A stretch of DNA of 64,000 bases from Brenneria bubanii (lineage in GTDB: Bacteria > Pseudomonadota > Gammaproteobacteria > Enterobacterales > Enterobacteriaceae). A model generated the notes under the pieces. That model made no database searches and was not told where the DNA came from. It worked only from the letters and a program-made list of their open reading frames with translations. Positions 1 to 8,834 of this stretch are shown here, one piece after another. Both the position numbers and the translations under genes were made by a program. The stretch lies in assembly GCF_022378355.1 (NCBI RefSeq), contig NZ_JAKMAJ010000011.1, positions 106,489 to 170,488 on the forward strand. Reading direction: 5' to 3'. The stretch's first letter is position 1; every line of letters starts with the position of its first letter.

Positions 1-391
1 CCAAAGCAAAAATCATCACTTCGCTGGGAAACGACAGCATCACATCGCACATGCGCATTAATACGGCGTCGACGCGACCGCGGAAATACCCCGCCAGCAT
101 GCCGATCAGCATACCGAACGCCAGCGTGACCGCCATCGCCAACAGCGAGACAAACACCGTGGTGCGAATGCCGTACAACAGACGGGAAAACAGGCAACGC
201 CCCAGATGGTCGGCGCCCAGCGGATAATCCATGCCGATGGCGTGATATTTATCGCGCCACGAAACCAGCAGCGGATCATGCGGCGCAATCCAGGGCGCCA
301 GCAACCCGGCCAGCAGCACCAATGCCAGAAAACACAGGCACCACAGCGCCAGTCGGTCCTGTTTCAGACGCAGCCAGAAGTGCCGGCTCAT
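1..391 (-). CDS. nikC: Nickel ABC transporter permease NikC (N-terminal part, cut by window edge)
   Basis: The first 130 residues of an inner-membrane permease are visible; the rest lies beyond position 1. Reading leftward from ATG at 391 gives a hydrophobic first helix (about residues 14-33), a periplasmic loop with YPLGADHLGRCLFSRLLYG near residues 56-74, and further helices, the usual start of Opp/Dpp/Nik-type C permeases. NikC pairs with NikB to form the channel for Ni(II) import, powered by NikD and NikE, which are presumably further left. The start overlaps the nikB stop in an ATGA junction, so the two are translationally coupled. Family is certain; nickel specificity is inferred from nikA and nikR nearby. 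Confidence 0.88.
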   Translation of the reverse strand, partial: MSRHFWLRLKQDRLALWCLCFLALVLLAGLLAPWIAPHDPLLVSWRDKYHAIGMDYPLGADHLGRCLFSRLLYGIRTTVFVSLLAMAVTLAFGMLIGMLAGYFRGRVDAVLMRMCDVMLSFPSEVMIFAL

Positions 392-1326
392 ACGGCGATA
401 CCGCGCCGCAAACGGGGATCCAGCCACATCTGCAATAGATCGATGATGAAATTCATCGAGACGAACAGCAGCGCCATTAGCAGGACATAAGCCTGGATCA
501 CCGGATAATCACGGTTAAAAATCGCCGTCACGCACAGCCGTCCCAAGCCGGGCCAGGAGAAAATGTTTTCGATAATCAGCGTACCGGCAATCAGGCGGGG
601 AATGCTCATGCCCAGCGCCACCAGCGGCGAATAGAGGGCGTTGATCAGCACATGCCGCCAGAGGATACGCCGGGCGCTCAGGCCGCGCGCCTGCGCATAG
701 GCGACGTAGGGCTGGCCAAGCTGGCCAAGCATATTGCTGCGCAACAGGCGAACATAGGTGCCGAGATAACCCAGCGCCAGGGTTAATGCGGGTAATATCA
801 CCGCGCCCGGCGCCTGCATACCGCCGACGGGCAGCCAACCCAGTTTGACCGACAGCAGCCAAATCAGCAGCAGGCCCAGCCAATAATTCGGCATCGCGGT
901 AAGTAGGAAAAGCAAGGTACGCAACCATTTATCCAGCCAGCGGTCATGGGTTGCCACACAAAGCATGGCGAATGACAGCGACCCCAGCAAAATCATGCCA
1001 AACGCGCTGGCGGCCAGCCGCAACGTGGCGGGCAAGGCCGTCATTAGCGCCTGCCACACGCTGGTTCGGCTGACGTACGAGTCGCCGAAATCCAGATGCA
1101 GGCAACGTTGCAGCCAGGAAAGGTATTGGCGCCAGAATGGCAGGTCCAACCCCAGCTCATGACGCATCGCCGTGACGGCCTCGTCGGTCGGCACGACCAT
1201 ATTGACGCGCAGCGCCGCTTCGGCGGGATCGGACGGTGAAAGCCGGATCAGCGTAAAGGCGATCAGAGATATCGCCAGAATCAGTGGCATCATCAACAAT
1301 AGCCGGCGAAAGCAATAGCGCGTCAT
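388..1326 (-). CDS. nikB: Nickel ABC transporter permease NikB
   Basis: This 312-residue polytopic permease begins MTRYCFRRLLLMMPLILAIS and contains the long first periplasmic loop and about six transmembrane helices of the DppB/OppB/NikB family (E. coli NikB is 314 aa). The cytoplasmic EAA-like loop lies around residues 205-235 (AYAQARGLSARRILWRHVLI) and would contact the ATPase subunits. It forms the inner-membrane channel with NikC. It sits 15 bases after nikA and overlaps nikC by four bases, so it belongs to one leftward operon. A dipeptide permease is the alternative, but the NikA-like binding protein and the NikR gene favour nickel. Confidence 0.9.
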   Translation of the reverse strand: MTRYCFRRLLLMMPLILAISLIAFTLIRLSPSDPAEAALRVNMVVPTDEAVTAMRHELGLDLPFWRQYLSWLQRCLHLDFGDSYVSRTSVWQALMTALPATLRLAASAFGMILLGSLSFAMLCVATHDRWLDKWLRTLLFLLTAMPNYWLGLLLIWLLSVKLGWLPVGGMQAPGAVILPALTLALGYLGTYVRLLRSNMLGQLGQPYVAYAQARGLSARRILWRHVLINALYSPLVALGMSIPRLIAGTLIIENIFSWPGLGRLCVTAIFNRDYPVIQAYVLLMALLFVSMNFIIDLLQMWLDPRLRRGIAV

Positions 1327-1341
1327 CCGTTCTCCCGCCGC

Positions 1342-2955
1342 TTAACGCCAATACATTTTTTCAAAAGGGATCTCATACTGGGAAGGATTAAACGTCACGC
1401 CTTGCAGGTCGGCGCTGAAAACGGCCTTGGTGCGGGAATAGGTCAGCGGTATATAAAGCGCTTCCCGTGCCAACATCTCCCATATCTGTCGATACAGCGC
1501 CCGCCGCTGCGCCTCATCCGGGGTAATCAGCACCTGGCCAATCAGCGCATCCAGCTCAGCCTTGCCCGGCAAGCCTTTTTGTCCCTGGTAATCGGCATGC
1601 GCCGGGAGCCGAAACGAAGAAATATACGACTGCGGATCGTATGGCTTCCCCCAGGAAAACGAGTATTGCAGGTCGAAATCACCGGATTTCTGCCTGTCCA
1701 GATAAGCCTGTTTTTCCTCTCCGATAAGCACGACGTCCACGCCGACCTGCCGGAAATTGCTTTGAATCACTTCGGCGATGGCCCTTTCCCCGGCATTATT
1801 GGCGTTGTAAGAGAAGACCAGCCGCATCGGCTCGCCCTGCTTCTCGCGGATGGCGCGCCCGGCCGGGAGCCGCCAGCCCGCATCATCCAATAACGCTTGA
1901 GCCTTGGCCATGTCGTAGTGATAACGCACCGGTTCGGCAACGTCGGCATAAGGCAGGTTCGGCGCCAGCAGCGTATCCGCCACGCTTTCGCTGCCCGCCA
2001 TCACGCCTTCGGCAATCGCCTGCTTATCCACCGCATACTGCAACGCGCGCCGAACCTGACGATCGGCGGTAATCGGCCGGCTGCTGTTCATCACCAGCGC
2101 GCGTGAGGCCACCGGTTCGCTCACCGCCGTGTGAAACCGGCGATTCTTCTGTAATGCCGTAAAGCTATCGCCGTCCATCATGTCGCCGTCCGCGCCGAAA
2201 ACCAGCTGAATATCGCCTTTTTCCAGCGCCAGCAGCATGCTCTGACGCTCGGGGATTACATGCCAGATCACGCGCTCAATCCGCGGCGGCGTTCCCCAGT
2301 AGTGGGGGTTGGCGCTAAACCCGGCGTACTGATTTTTCACATATTCCGTCAATAGCCACGGCCCGGTTCCGGCATAGGCGCTGACGCCGTTTCGGGTTTG
2401 ACCGTCAATAAAATCCTTCGGCGAGATGAAGCGGAAAGGCCGGGTTAGGCCAAGCTCCACCAGCGTGGGGTAATAGGGGTTTTTCAGATTGAGGGCGACG
2501 GTATACTCATCCACCACCTCGACGTTATCGATCTGTTGAACCAGCTCAAGCCAGGCATGGCGCTGATAATTCGCCAGTACCGCCGCGATATTCAGCTTAA
2601 CCGCCCCGGCATTAAATTTTTCGCCATCGCTGAAGCTCACGTCATGACGCAGATGAAAGAGATAACGCTTACCATCCGGCGAAACGTCCCAACTTTGCGC
2701 CAGCCAGGGCCGCACTCCCTGCTCGGTATTAATCACCAGCGGCTCAAACACCATATTCTGCGCGGCCATCTCACCGCTATAGAGGTGGGGATTGATATCG
2801 CGGATATCTTTGGTGCTGGCGTAGTTTAATCGCGCACGGCCGGCGCTGGTTTCCGCCGCCAGTCCGCTCGAGGTCGCCGTCACGGTCATCGCCAGGCATA
2901 AAACCGGAAGATAGCGGAAAAACCGCGGCGTCCGCGCTGTTTTGATGGTCGGCAT
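1342..2955 (-). CDS. nikA: Nickel-binding periplasmic protein NikA
   Basis: This 537-residue solute-binding protein of family SBP_bac_5 captures nickel, in E. coli as a chelate with histidine-like ligands, and hands it to NikBC. A Sec signal peptide is clear: basic start, hydrophobic core near residues 15-32, and likely cleavage after GLAA near residue 34. The family-specific stretches LGLTRPFRFISPKDFI and SYNANNAGERAIAEVIQ line up with E. coli NikA (524 aa) better than with DppA or OppA. It follows the methyltransferase gene by 14 bases and precedes nikB by 15. It is probably repressed by nickel-loaded NikR through the operator at 3986-4012. Confidence 0.9.
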   Translation of the reverse strand: MPTIKTARTPRFFRYLPVLCLAMTVTATSSGLAAETSAGRARLNYASTKDIRDINPHLYSGEMAAQNMVFEPLVINTEQGVRPWLAQSWDVSPDGKRYLFHLRHDVSFSDGEKFNAGAVKLNIAAVLANYQRHAWLELVQQIDNVEVVDEYTVALNLKNPYYPTLVELGLTRPFRFISPKDFIDGQTRNGVSAYAGTGPWLLTEYVKNQYAGFSANPHYWGTPPRIERVIWHVIPERQSMLLALEKGDIQLVFGADGDMMDGDSFTALQKNRRFHTAVSEPVASRALVMNSSRPITADRQVRRALQYAVDKQAIAEGVMAGSESVADTLLAPNLPYADVAEPVRYHYDMAKAQALLDDAGWRLPAGRAIREKQGEPMRLVFSYNANNAGERAIAEVIQSNFRQVGVDVVLIGEEKQAYLDRQKSGDFDLQYSFSWGKPYDPQSYISSFRLPAHADYQGQKGLPGKAELDALIGQVLITPDEAQRRALYRQIWEMLAREALYIPLTYSRTKAVFSADLQGVTFNPSQYEIPFEKMYWR

Positions 2956-2969
2956 ATCTCCCCCGATGG

Positions 2970-3749
2970 CTACTTTTCCGCACAGATCAAAAACATCGGC
3001 GTCGAGGCGTAATTCACCTTTTCGGTTTCATCCCACAGTTCATCGCCGACACGGATATCCAGCGAGACCTTACGGTATCCGCATTTCAGCAGCGCCTGCG
3101 TGTCCCACTGCGGGCGACGCTCACGGCTGAGCGGCAGCTGGCGAGCGATGTTTTCCATCGCGCTGGTATCGGTATTGACGTAGTGATCGTCCAGCCCCAG
3201 ATAGCGGGCGTTCGCCCGATCTTCCAGATAGCCGAGGTGGCTTTGCTCATCAAACAGTTGCAGATACCAGTTGGCGTCAAAGTTAATCAGCCGTCCGCCG
3301 GGAGCCAGCACCCGATACCAGTCTTCATAGGCCGATTGCGGCGCATCCAGATTCCAGGTCACATTGCGCGTTACAATCAGGTCGAAGCTTTCATCCGCAA
3401 ACGGCAATGAATGCACGTCGGATAATACGAAATTCACCTCGACGCCATAGCGCGCCGCATTGCCGCGCGCCTGATCCAGCATCGCCTGCGTGATATCGAC
3501 GGCCGTTACCTGATGTCCGGCCATCGCCAGCGTGACGGCGAAGAAGCCCGGCCCGCTGCCGATATCCAGCACCTTCAATACCGTTTTTGACGGGGCGTAT
3601 TGGTTGATTTTTTTCAACCATGCGGCACGCTTGGCATTGGCCAATTCGGTGGCATTCAGTTGGCTGTAGCTGACGGCGCGGGTTGTCCAGTAGCACTGCA
3701 CGTCACGCAATAACTCACGGCTTTCATTTTCGACAAGGCATTGGCTCAC
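2970..3749 (-). CDS. Class I SAM-dependent methyltransferase heading the nik operon
   Basis: This 259-residue soluble protein has the class I methyltransferase fold signature: motif I VLDIGSGPGFFA at about residues 60-71, the acidic SAM-ribose loop VTAVDITQ at 82-89, LSDVHSLPFADESFDLIV at about 108-125, and LAPGGRLINFD near 148-158. It resembles UbiE/YcgJ-like small-molecule methyltransferases and shows no nucleic-acid-binding domain. The substrate is unknown. It is the first gene downstream of the NikR operator and lies 14 bases before nikA, so it should be made together with the nickel importer. Making or modifying a nickel chelator is a reasonable inference but is not shown by the sequence. 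Confidence 0.85.
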   Translation of the reverse strand: MSQCLVENESRELLRDVQCYWTTRAVSYSQLNATELANAKRAAWLKKINQYAPSKTVLKVLDIGSGPGFFAVTLAMAGHQVTAVDITQAMLDQARGNAARYGVEVNFVLSDVHSLPFADESFDLIVTRNVTWNLDAPQSAYEDWYRVLAPGGRLINFDANWYLQLFDEQSHLGYLEDRANARYLGLDDHYVNTDTSAMENIARQLPLSRERRPQWDTQALLKCGYRKVSLDIRVGDELWDETEKVNYASTPMFLICAEK

Positions 3750-3826
3750 GCGGATCTATCCTGTAAAAGCGTTCAGGCCGGCGGTACCCTCGCGCCGCGC
3801 CGGTGGTGAACGCGAAAGAAATGCTT

Positions 3827-3944
3827 TCGCAAAGCGACGTTGAAAATCGCTCCTGGCGATTTTTTATCGCGGGCTATCCCTGCCCGCTCCCCATAGGGCC
3901 GTCGCAAAGCGACGTTGAAAATCGCTCCTGGCGATTTTTTTATC
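3827..3944. repeat. Paired-hairpin repeat, locus A (two copies)
   Basis: Two nearly identical 42-43 base units lie at 3827-3868 and 3902-3944, 75 bases apart. Each holds a short hairpin TCGC-AAA-GCGA followed by a longer one, AAAATCGC-TCCTG-GCGATTTT, and a T run. Between them is a third hairpin, GCGGGC-TATCCCT-GCCCGC. A related inverted pair is at 15466-15576, so this is a dispersed family. Here it lies between the NikR operator and the methyltransferase start, hence inside the probable nik 5' leader. Confidence 0.75.
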
Positions 3945-3985
3945 TTCGACTTATAGCATAGGGAATTGATGAATTTAACCGCAGA

Positions 3986-4012
3986 GTATGAACTTTATAA
4001 AAAAAATCATAC
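3986..4012 (-). promoter_or_regulatory. NikR operator for the nik operon
   Basis: Half-sites GTATGA (3986-3991) and TCATAC (4007-4012) match both arms of the NikR operator known from E. coli, and the symmetry extends one base outward on each side (AGTATGA, TCATACT). The spacer is 15 bases, mostly an A run, where the E. coli operator has 16. No other site of this kind was noticed in the window. The site lies about 240 bases upstream of the methyltransferase start; the rest of 4013-4160 shows no gene. Confidence 0.8.
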
Positions 4013-4160
4013 TTTTTTGATCCGGCTTAACTTAGGCCGCAAAGCGAACCAGGGGGTTATCCTCCGCTCCGGAGGCGAAGCGCCCCTCTTTTCACGGACG
4101 TGACGCTCATCGCGCCGCCGTCAGCTCGCGCGAAGGCGCATTTATACCGACATTAAAAAG

Positions 4161-4559
4161 TCACAATGGAATAAGATTCAACCTGCCGTGGCGCACGCCG
4201 GTTTGCGCCATGACGGACTCGGCAAAACGTTCAACCTGCAGCGTGGTGCCGCGCAGGATAATGGTTTCCACGCACTCCTCATGGCTCAAATGCGTATGCA
4301 TGGTGGAGACCGTTAAATCGTGATGTTCATGCTGCATATCGGCCAGCCGGCTGGAAAGCTGACGCTCATGATGATCGTAGACATAGCTCAGCACCGCCAC
4401 GCACACGCCATCCTTATCCGTCTCCAGCGTCATCTCACCGAGATCACGGCGCAGCATATCGCGAAACGCCTCTGAACGATTGGCATAGCCTTTGCTCCGC
4501 ATCAGTTCATCAAAGCTCTGCGCCAGTTGATCATCCATTGAAATCGTCAGTCTTTGCAC
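4161..4559 (-). CDS. nikR: Nickel-responsive repressor NikR
   Basis: NikR is a ribbon-helix-helix/ACT-domain tetramer that represses the nickel importer when nickel is plentiful. The N-terminal RHH segment begins VQRLTISMDD and continues through GYANRSEAFRDMLRR near residues 24-38. The nickel ligands are present: His77 in QHEHHD, then His88, His90 and Cys96 in MHTHLSHEEC. I chose the GTG at 4559 because GAGG lies six bases before it and the 132-residue product matches E. coli NikR (133 aa); an upstream ATG at 4604 would add an unconserved tail. Its own operator is across the 4013-4160 gap. Confidence 0.93.
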   Translation of the reverse strand: MQRLTISMDDQLAQSFDELMRSKGYANRSEAFRDMLRRDLGEMTLETDKDGVCVAVLSYVYDHHERQLSSRLADMQHEHHDLTVSTMHTHLSHEECVETIILRGTTLQVERFAESVMAQTGVRHGRLNLIPL

Positions 4560-4761
4560 CGTCGGCCTCGTTACGAAACAGAATAGAGGGGAATTTGCCG
4601 GCATTATAAAAGGCGGATGGCGTGATGAATACGCGTCATATCAATTTAGCGGCAATCGGAGAAATGTCGCCAGAATCATCCCGCGGAAAGTGGGCATACG
4701 AAAAGCGTCGCGGATAGACTGGCGCAGCGCCTTAACAGCGCTACGCCAAATCAAGGGAAGA

Positions 4762-5865
4762 TTACAGCAGAATACGCAGCATACGGCGCAGCGGCTCAGC
4801 AGCCCCCCACAGCAACTGATCGCCAACCGTAAAGGCGGACAGATATTCCGGCCCCATATTCAGCTTGCGCAAGCGGCCGACCGGAGTAGACAGCGTACCG
4901 GTCACCGCCGCCGGCGTCAGTTCGCGCATCGAGATGTCGCGGTCATTCGGCACCACCTTCACCCAGTCATTGTGGGTCGCCAGCATTTGTTCGATTTCCG
5001 GCACCGCCACATCTTTTTTCAATTTGATGGTAAAGGACTGGCTGTGGCAGCGCAGCGCGCCGACACGAACGCACAGGCCGTCAACCGGGATCACGCTGCC
5101 GGTGCCGAGGATTTTGTTGGTTTCCGCCTGACCTTTCCACTCTTCGCGGCTCTGGCCGTTATCCAGCTGTTTATCGATCCACGGAATCAGGCTGCCGGCT
5201 AAAGGCACGCAGAAGTTGTCGGTCGGCAGCGTACCGCTGCGGGTCAGCGCGGTCACTTTACGCTCGATATCCAAAATGGCCGAAGCGGGATCTTGAAGCT
5301 CCTTCGCCACCTCGCCGTGCAGCATGCCCATTTGCACCAGCAGTTCGCGCATATGCCGCGCGCCGCCGCCGGAAGCCGCCTGATAGGTGGAAACAGAAAC
5401 CCAGTCCACCAGATCGTTGGCGAACAAGCCGCCGAGGGACATCAGCATCAGGCTGACGGTACAGTTACCACCGACAAAGGTTTTAATGCCGTTATCCAGC
5501 CCTTGCTTAATCACGTTATGGTTAACCGGATCAAGAATGATAATGGCGTCATCCTTCATACGCAGGGAAGAGGCGGCGTCAATCCAATAACCCTGCCAGC
5601 CGCTTTCACGCAGCTTCGGATAAACTTCATTGGTATAATCGCCGCCCTGGCAGGTGACGATGATGTCCAGCGCCCGCAGGGCTTCCAGACTGTATGCGTC
5701 CTGCAATACGCCTTGCTGACCGCCCAGCGTGGGCGCCGGTTCACCGTGCTGAGAAGTGGAAAAAAATACCGGGCGGATCCCGTCGAAGTCGCGTTCTTCG
5801 ACCATACGCTGCATGAGAACCGAACCGACCATACCGCGCCAGCCAACAAAACCAACATTTTTCAT
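4762..5865 (-). CDS. asd: Aspartate-semialdehyde dehydrogenase
   Basis: Asd makes L-aspartate 4-semialdehyde from aspartyl phosphate with NADPH, the branch point to lysine/diaminopimelate, methionine and threonine. The protein is 367 residues, the same as E. coli. The NADP-binding start [12 protein letters not shown], the catalytic Cys135 in GGNCTVSLM and His274 in LRCHSQSF are all present. It is transcribed alone, leftward, with nikR 157 bases downstream. A weak hairpin at 4721-4747 (GGCG-AGCGC arms) lies after the stop but has no U tract. Confidence 0.97.
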   Translation of the reverse strand: MKNVGFVGWRGMVGSVLMQRMVEERDFDGIRPVFFSTSQHGEPAPTLGGQQGVLQDAYSLEALRALDIIVTCQGGDYTNEVYPKLRESGWQGYWIDAASSLRMKDDAIIILDPVNHNVIKQGLDNGIKTFVGGNCTVSLMLMSLGGLFANDLVDWVSVSTYQAASGGGARHMRELLVQMGMLHGEVAKELQDPASAILDIERKVTALTRSGTLPTDNFCVPLAGSLIPWIDKQLDNGQSREEWKGQAETNKILGTGSVIPVDGLCVRVGALRCHSQSFTIKLKKDVAVPEIEQMLATHNDWVKVVPNDRDISMRELTPAAVTGTLSTPVGRLRKLNMGPEYLSAFTVGDQLLWGAAEPLRRMLRILL

Positions 5866-5949
5866 GGTAACTGTCCTACCTTGGGGGTAACAAAAAGAAT
5901 CCTGAATGCTGTCTTAGTGTAGTAATTGATAGCAAATACATTAAGAGAG

Positions 5950-6085
5950 TATACCCATGGGCTATCCAGCCCATCAGCTTTCGCAGCGTTGCGGGAAAGC
6001 GGCAAACGAGCCAGTGCCGATGCGCTGACATCAGTGCGGATAATTTGCGGCCAACACACCTGCGACTTGAAAGATGAGGGGTATA
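5950..6085. repeat. Degenerate ERIC-like element between asd and yhgN
   Basis: The 136-base segment starts with TATACCC and ends with GGGGTATA, inverted termini as in ERIC/IRU elements. The right half has the ERIC phrase GGCCAACACACCTGC followed by GACTTGAA, and the centre carries a decayed form of the core palindrome. It lies between two divergent genes and so may sit in the untranslated leader of either. The rest of 5866-6227 shows no gene. Confidence 0.65.
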
Positions 6086-6227
6086 ACGACTTTCCACCAT
6101 ACAAAATGTACACAAAGTCGCAAGCGAATTTATTCGATAATATGACGTTTTTCAGCAGTCATTCTAATATCATCACTTCTTACGCAGGATGATGTACCAC
6201 TTTGACGCTCAGGAGCAAAATACTAAA

Positions 6228-6821
6228 ATGACGGAAATGATCTCGGCAATCGTGCTATTGCTGTTAATTATGGACCCGCTCGGCAACCTGCCTATTTTCA
6301 TGTCGGTGCTGAAGCATTTGGATCCTAAACGCCGACGCGTCGTGCTGATTCGGGAAATGATTATCGCATTGGGGCTGATGCTGATCTTTTTATTCGCCGG
6401 CGAGCGGATCCTGACCGTGCTTAATCTGCGTACCGAAACGGTCTCCATCTCCGGCGGGATCATTCTGTTCCTGATTGCCATCCGCATGATATTCCCCTCG
6501 CGGGAAGGCAATAATACCGGCCTGCCTGCCGGGGAAGAGCCTTTCCTGGTGCCTCTGGCTATCCCGCTGGTGGCCGGCCCATCGATTTTGGCGGCGCTGA
6601 TGCTGCTTTCCCATCAGTATCCCAACCAGCTGCCGCATCTGACGCTGGCGCTGTTTATCGCCTGGTCGATCTCCTTCGTGATTCTATTAATGTCTAACCT
6701 CTTTTTACGCCTGCTGGGCGAAAAAGGCGTCAGCGCGCTGGAAAAACTGATGGGGTTAATTCTGGTGATGTTATCAACGCAGATGTTCCTGGATGGCATT
6801 CGGGCATATATGAAGTTGTAG
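6228..6821 (+). CDS. yhgN: MarC-family inner-membrane protein YhgN
   Basis: This 197-residue membrane protein of the MarC (UPF0056) family has six predicted helices. Recognisable stretches are IMDPLGNLPIFMSVLKHL near residues 14-31, SISGGIILFLIA near 72-83, and GLPAGEEPFLVPLAIPLVAG near 95-114. E. coli YhgN is also 197 aa. I chose ATG at 6228 for that length match; AGGAG lies 12 bases before it, which is long, and an in-frame ATG at 6189 is less likely. The family has no firmly established substrate. It is adjacent to asd, as in E. coli. Confidence 0.93.
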   Translation: MTEMISAIVLLLLIMDPLGNLPIFMSVLKHLDPKRRRVVLIREMIIALGLMLIFLFAGERILTVLNLRTETVSISGGIILFLIAIRMIFPSREGNNTGLPAGEEPFLVPLAIPLVAGPSILAALMLLSHQYPNQLPHLTLALFIAWSISFVILLMSNLFLRLLGEKGVSALEKLMGLILVMLSTQMFLDGIRAYMKL

Positions 6822-6896
6822 CAAACAAAAGGCCCGCTATGGGGCCGATTGACGTCGTGCGTTTAAAAATAGCGCGGCGCATCGTGCAATGCGGCA

Positions 6897-7892
6897 TCAG
6901 ATGCTGCCGCCGTCCAGCAGCGTAAATCCGACGTCCACCTGCGCTGGTTCAACAGGTTCGCCCCGTAAGCGTTGAAGCAGGCGTTCGGCGCTAATCTGCC
7001 CCATACGTTCACGCGGGGTAAGCACGCTGGCCAGCTTCGGCACCATGGTCTGACCGATGTCATGCCCATGAAAACCCACCACCCCCATATCCTGCGGCAC
7101 GCGTAACCCCTGACGCAGGCATTCGAACATCGCGCCGACGGCCAGGTCATCGTTAGTACAAAAAACGCTATCGACTTCGGGGTAGTCGGCCTGCGCCTGC
7201 CGCAGTAATTCGCCGCCCAGCGAGTAGGAGGAAGCCTGATTGTTCATGACGCTGTGGCTGGTCAGTTGATGATCGCGCATGGCCTGCTCATAACCGCGAC
7301 ATTTTGTAATGGTGCGTTCATCCTGGCGCGCGCCGAGATAAACGATGTGGCGATAGCCGCGCGAAATCATATGCCGGGTCATTTGTCGGGCCGCCTCGAA
7401 GTTATCGAAGCCGACGGCCATATCCAGACAGGGAGAAACCGAATCCATCAGTTCCACCACGGGAATGCCCGCGACATCGATCATCTGCCGGGTTCGATCC
7501 GTGTGACAGCGCTCGGCCAGAATCAACCCGTCGATGTTATAGGCCAGCAATGACGTCAGCCGCTGCTCCTCTTTCTCGGGATGATAACCATAGTGAGCCA
7601 GCATGGTTTGATAGCCGTGCGCATCGGTGACCTGTTCAATACCACGCAGCACTTGCGCAAACACCTGATTGGTCAGCGACGGCAGCAGAACGCCTATCGC
7701 CCGGCTGGTGGCGCTGGCAAGCATATTGGGCGCCTGATTGGGGATGTACCCCAACTCATCGAGCGCGATGGCTATCTTTTCCTGCAGCGCCGCGGAAACC
7801 TGGGCCGGGTTACGCAAATAACGGCTCACCGTCATTTTGGTAATGCCCACCCGATCGGCGACATCCTGGAGAACCGGTCTTTTTTTCTTCAT
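6897..7892 (-). CDS. gntR: LacI-family gluconate repressor GntR
   Basis: The N-terminal helix-turn-helix reads RPVLQDVADRVGITKMTVSR at residues 4-23, followed by the hinge PNQAPNMLAS and a periplasmic-binding-protein-like effector domain. The FCTNDDLAVGAMFECLR and VLTPRERMGQISAERLL stretches match E. coli GntR (331 aa) nearly throughout. It represses gluconate uptake and Entner-Doudoroff genes and is released by gluconate. No gntK, gntU or gntT lies nearby, so its targets must be elsewhere. The second of two adjacent ATG codons is taken as the start from the E. coli N-terminus. Confidence 0.93.
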   Translation of the reverse strand: MKKKRPVLQDVADRVGITKMTVSRYLRNPAQVSAALQEKIAIALDELGYIPNQAPNMLASATSRAIGVLLPSLTNQVFAQVLRGIEQVTDAHGYQTMLAHYGYHPEKEEQRLTSLLAYNIDGLILAERCHTDRTRQMIDVAGIPVVELMDSVSPCLDMAVGFDNFEAARQMTRHMISRGYRHIVYLGARQDERTITKCRGYEQAMRDHQLTSHSVMNNQASSYSLGGELLRQAQADYPEVDSVFCTNDDLAVGAMFECLRQGLRVPQDMGVVGFHGHDIGQTMVPKLASVLTPRERMGQISAERLLQRLRGEPVEPAQVDVGFTLLDGGSI

Positions 7893-8030
7893 CATCCACG
7901 GAGAACGACAGCAAATATTGAGCGGGAGTCTAACAAAAAAATAAACCCAAACACCATCGCGCCTTCACGATCGGCCCGCTCTCACCGTCCGGCGCACATG
8001 GTCATCAACCTCGTTTTTCCGCTAGACGCC

Positions 8031-8726
8031 TTATAACGACGGTAAATCAAACAGCAGGATTTCGCTCTCGCTGTCGGCATGAATCGATAACGTCTCTTCC
8101 TCGCAAATGGCCAAGGCATCGCTGGTTTCAGCCTGCTGACCGTTAATCGTCACGCTGCCGCGTACGACCTGGATCCAGATTCTGCGCCCAGCCTGTATTT
8201 GATAAGCCGAATGTTGCTGCGCGTTCAGCGCCCAACGCCACAGCGTCATATCCTGGAAAACCTTGAGCGAACCATCACGGGCATCCGGCGACAGTACCAG
8301 CTGACGTCCCTGCGGAATATCAAAGCGCCGTTGCTCATAACGCGGGGTCAGCCCGGCCTTCTGCGGAATAATCCAGATCTGATACAGGTGCAGCTGATGT
8401 TCGCGACTGGCGTTGTACTCCGAATGGCGGATCCCGGTGCCGGCGCTCATGATCTGAAATTCACCGGACTGGATCTGCGCCTTGTTTCCCATGCTGTCCT
8501 GATGCTCTACCGTCCCGTCCAGTACATAGGTCAGAATCTCCATATCTTTATGGGGATGAGTGCCGAATCCCTGTCCGCCTTCAATCCGGTCTTCATTAAT
8601 GACGCGCAACGCCGAGAACCCCATAAACGCCGGTTCGTAATAATCCGCAAATGAGAATGTATGCCAGCTATCAAGCCAGCCATGATCGGCATGCCCGCGC
8701 TGCTGTGCTTTACGTGAATAAATCAT
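8031..8726 (-). CDS. yhhW: Pirin-family quercetin 2,3-dioxygenase YhhW
   Basis: This 231-residue bicupin protein carries the pirin signature GWLDSWHTFSFADYY near residues 16-30 and the metal-site segment GTHPHKDMEIL near 55-65 with HSEYN near 101-105. E. coli YhhW is 231 aa and has quercetin 2,3-dioxygenase activity in vitro; its physiological substrate is unclear. It lies next to gntR and close to ryhB, the same order as in E. coli, where yhhX separates yhhW and ryhB; yhhX is absent here. Confidence 0.93.
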   Translation of the reverse strand: MIYSRKAQQRGHADHGWLDSWHTFSFADYYEPAFMGFSALRVINEDRIEGGQGFGTHPHKDMEILTYVLDGTVEHQDSMGNKAQIQSGEFQIMSAGTGIRHSEYNASREHQLHLYQIWIIPQKAGLTPRYEQRRFDIPQGRQLVLSPDARDGSLKVFQDMTLWRWALNAQQHSAYQIQAGRRIWIQVVRGSVTINGQQAETSDALAICEEETLSIHADSESEILLFDLPSL

Positions 8727-8834
8727 GTCGGTGTCTCCCGTCTATTTGTTAAGCAGAGTCTAACGGGCGGCCGGAAATAAGATAGCGGAAAAAACTTAAC
8801 GCTCAGTTCAAAAAATTGATGGAAGCAATGGCGT

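Noticed and set aside
4721-4747. Hairpin after asd as a terminator
   Set aside because: The stem has a mismatch and no U tract; kept only as a remark under asd.
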